Origin: Clostridiales bacterium
Lineage (GTDB): Bacteria; Bacillota; Clostridia; Christensenellales; Aristaeellaceae
DNA: 33,054 bases
NCBI GenBank assembly: GCA_004557125.1
Contig: SFET01000022.1
Span: 1 to 33,054 of the forward strand
Reading direction: 5' to 3'
Under the pieces are notes generated by a model that was not told the DNA's origin, did not search any database, and was given only the letters and a program-made list of their open reading frames with translations. A program made the position numbers and the translations under genes. Numbering within the stretch: the first letter of the stretch is position 1; every line of letters begins with the position of its first letter. Of this stretch, positions 31,560-33,054 are shown one piece after another.

Positions 31560-32566
31560 CCCTCCAAAGGCGTCAAACCTTTTGCCGCCTCAATCGGCTC
31601 GCTGTACTTGCCGCTGACCCAGCCGTTGACACCGTTGTACTCTACCAGGTTCCAGCCGTCAGCACTGGTCTGCCCCTGATAGTTCAGGATATCGCCCCGG
31701 TGCGCCACGCCCAGCTTCTGCCCGTCGGTGTTCGGAGCCGTGCGCACGTAGCAGTTGCCGTTCACGATCTGTACATACCGCGCATCCGCAACCGGCGCTT
31801 CCGCAGCCTCCATCGCCTTTCTGAGCGCATCCAGCGTTTCAGGGCCGACCTCGCCGTCCACCGCGCAGCTGCTCGCCGTCTGGAACGCTTCCACGGCATT
31901 CTGCGTGCTGTCGCCAAACTCGCCGTCAACGCCCCAACTTCCGCAGTCATAGCCAAGCTGGATCAGCATGGTCTGCAGCTCCTTCACGTCCGCGCCCTCC
32001 ATGCCGTTCTTCAGGATGCGGTCTCCCAGTTTGTAGGAGACATAGACAACCTCCTCGCTGGCCTTCGCGCCATTGGAGAGCACCACAACGGTGTGGCCCT
32101 TCGTCCGGGTGTCGAGGATATCGCCGCGCAGCAGGTGATCAGAGGACTTACAGTGTACGTCGTCCGCGAACTTGTCAAATGCGCCGGTGGCCATCAGCGT
32201 ACTTGCCTCGCTGGATGTGATGAAGTCGCCGACAGTGATCCCGGCATAATGGACGCACACACGCACAAGAGCGGAGCAGTCCGTATTTACTTTCTTGGTG
32301 GTTCGCGCCGGATCATATCCATAGGGCTTCACGTTGTCAAAGAGCGTGTTGCGTGTGCCCTGCGAATAGCCGATGTCATCATTGGCACAGGCCCGTTCCA
32401 TCGCCAGCGCGATCCTCTCCCGCGCCTCGGGGTCCAGCGCACGCAGCAGCACCCAGCCCTTGCTGTGCAGGTACCACTTCTCGGTAGAAACTTCTTTCCC
32501 ACCGTTCTGATCTCCGGGATTGGTGTTTCCGTAGCTGCTCCGTGCGGAGCCGATCAATACTGCCAT
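31556..32566 (-). CDS. Prophage endolysin: NlpC/P60-like amidase + PG-binding + SH3
   Basis: The 336-residue protein starts MAVLIGSARSSYGNTNPGDQ with no signal peptide, as for holin-dependent lysins. The N-terminal domain (1-165) has a Cys-His peptidase pattern with Cys97 in NTDCSALVRVC and His158 in TKGHTVVVL, typical of NlpC/P60-CHAP-type lysins found in clostridial prophages. A PG_binding_1 domain follows (about 180-250; LQTMLIQLGYDCGSWGVDGEFGDSTQNAVEAFQ) and then an SH3 domain (about 262-323). It degrades the host wall at the end of the lytic cycle. AGGAGG precedes ATG 32566. Its neighbours are the tail gene upstream and the integrase downstream. Confidence 0.9.
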   Translation of the reverse strand: MAVLIGSARSSYGNTNPGDQNGGKEVSTEKWYLHSKGWVLLRALDPEARERIALAMERACANDDIGYSQGTRNTLFDNVKPYGYDPARTTKKVNTDCSALVRVCVHYAGITVGDFITSSEASTLMATGAFDKFADDVHCKSSDHLLRGDILDTRTKGHTVVVLSNGAKASEEVVYVSYKLGDRILKNGMEGADVKELQTMLIQLGYDCGSWGVDGEFGDSTQNAVEAFQTASSCAVDGEVGPETLDALRKAMEAAEAPVADARYVQIVNGNCYVRTAPNTDGQKLGVAHRGDILNYQGQTSADGWNLVEYNGVNGWVSGKYSEPIEAAKGLTPLEG

Positions 32567-32594
32567 GTGTTTTTCCTCCTTTGTCTTTGCATGC

Positions 32595-32615
32595 AAAAGC
32601 CCCGCAATGCGGGGC
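32595..32615 (-). terminator. Terminator after the tail fibre gene
   Basis: On the minus strand GCCCCGC and GCGGGGC arms with an ATT loop are followed by TTTT. It separates the tail gene from the lysin gene. Confidence 0.8.
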
Positions 32616-32633
32616 CGAATGCCAATTGAATGA

Positions 32634-33054
32634 TCATGCCGGTGTTCCGACTGCGATCCAGTTGAAGCCGAACGTCACGGCGCTGGAGCCGCCGTTTGCA
32701 ATGCGCGCGGTGAAGCCGGTGGTGGTCACGCTCTGAATCGCAACATTGCAGCGGCCCAGGTAGTAGCTGGTGGATGTGCTGACAATGTTTGCCACGACCA
32801 GCGGCGGCGAAGCATAAGCCTTGCCGAAGGTCACGTCCACCGTTGCCGTGCCGGAACTCGCAACGCTCTGCGCCGCGCTGCTGCCCGTCTGAATGCCCAT
32901 GCTGGCGAGCAAATCTCCGCTTCCGTCGCCGATCTGTGCGATGCCGCCGTAGAGATAGGCCGGGTAGTCGCACTCGAACTTCGGGTTGTCCTCCGTCGCG
33001 GTGGAGTAGCCGCCGAAGCGCACGCCGCCGGTGCTCGCCCTCGCCAGATGCACG
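32634..33054 (-). CDS. Phage tail fibre/spike C-terminus, H-type lectin-like, partial
   Basis: At least 139 residues are visible and the frame is open at the right edge, so the N-terminus is missing. A GTG at 33053 is in frame but is unlikely to be the true start because the visible part begins mid-domain. The last ~80 residues (VDVTFGKAYASPPLVVANIV...VTTTGFTARIANGGSSAVTFGFNWIAVGTPA) have the beta-sandwich pattern of H-type lectin and tail-fibre gp53-like C-termini. Such ends bind host surface glycans. The position next to the lysin gene fits late phage genes. Confidence 0.75.
   Translation of the reverse strand, partial: VHLARASTGGVRFGGYSTATEDNPKFECDYPAYLYGGIAQIGDGSGDLLASMGIQTGSSAAQSVASSGTATVDVTFGKAYASPPLVVANIVSTSTSYYLGRCNVAIQSVTTTGFTARIANGGSSAVTFGFNWIAVGTPA

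Noticed and set aside
31467..31869. The 26-base repeats as att sites or CRISPR repeats
   Set aside because: Both copies encode the same CAVDGEVG protein segment, so they reflect a repeated protein domain.

Overview
The window looks like the chromosome of a GC-rich member of the Clostridia (Firmicutes), probably a gut or anaerobic commensal. The basis is near-consensus sigma-A promoters (TTGACA/TATAAT), strong AGGAGG ribosome-binding sites, a YesM/YesN-type two-component system beside a sugar ABC operon, a CIRCE (HrcA) element, a one-subunit iron-sulphur L-serine dehydratase, many SH3/peptidoglycan-binding wall proteins, and a clostridial-type prophage lysin. A placement near Christensenellales is only a guess. 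I saw no rRNA, CRISPR array or insertion sequence.

Layout. 1-1653 (-): the N-terminal 551 residues of a secreted protein with bacterial Ig-like repeats, running off the left edge. 1848-2893 (-): azlC-azlD exporter. 3120-5072 (+): large L,D-transpeptidase with peptidoglycan-binding and SH3 modules. 5201-6488 (-): Mrp-type ATPase and a Nudix hydrolase. 6666-9855 (-): polar amino acid ABC importer followed by a DapF/CntK-like cofactor-independent racemase. 10125-11986 (+): MATE transporter coupled to an HD-domain protein. 12138-13118 (+): membrane XRE regulator broken by an in-frame TGA. 13194-17832 (-): a run of GNAT acetyltransferase, broken Nudix gene (in-frame TAG), small Cys-rich protein, L-serine dehydratase, Nudix, DUF3783 and DUF4432 (aldose epimerase-like) genes. 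17999-19306 (+): M18 aminopeptidase.

19527-28182 (+) is the most integrated module. A sensor kinase and AraC-type response regulator are followed by a sugar-binding protein, one permease, a single-domain ATPase, a UroD-fold protein carrying the zinc-methyltransferase H-x-C...C signature, and a GH31 glycosidase. The likely logic is to sense a glycoside, import it, process it (perhaps with a methyl-transfer step) and hydrolyse it inside the cell.

28229-29281 (-) is an XRE regulator with a long helical C-terminus. 29464-29913 (-) is a small heat-shock protein with a long leader and a perfect CIRCE upstream. tRNA-Trp (30280-30353) marks the boundary to what appears to be a prophage reaching beyond the right edge. 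Its genes here are a tyrosine integrase of visibly lower GC facing the tRNA, a modular endolysin with an out-of-frame tail extension, and the C-terminus of a tail fibre with an H-type-lectin-like end.

The points most worth following up are the UroD-fold protein in the GH31 sugar operon, the racemase attached to the amino acid importer, the two single-codon gene interruptions, the possible frameshift extension of the lysin, and the near-palindrome covering the integrase promoter.
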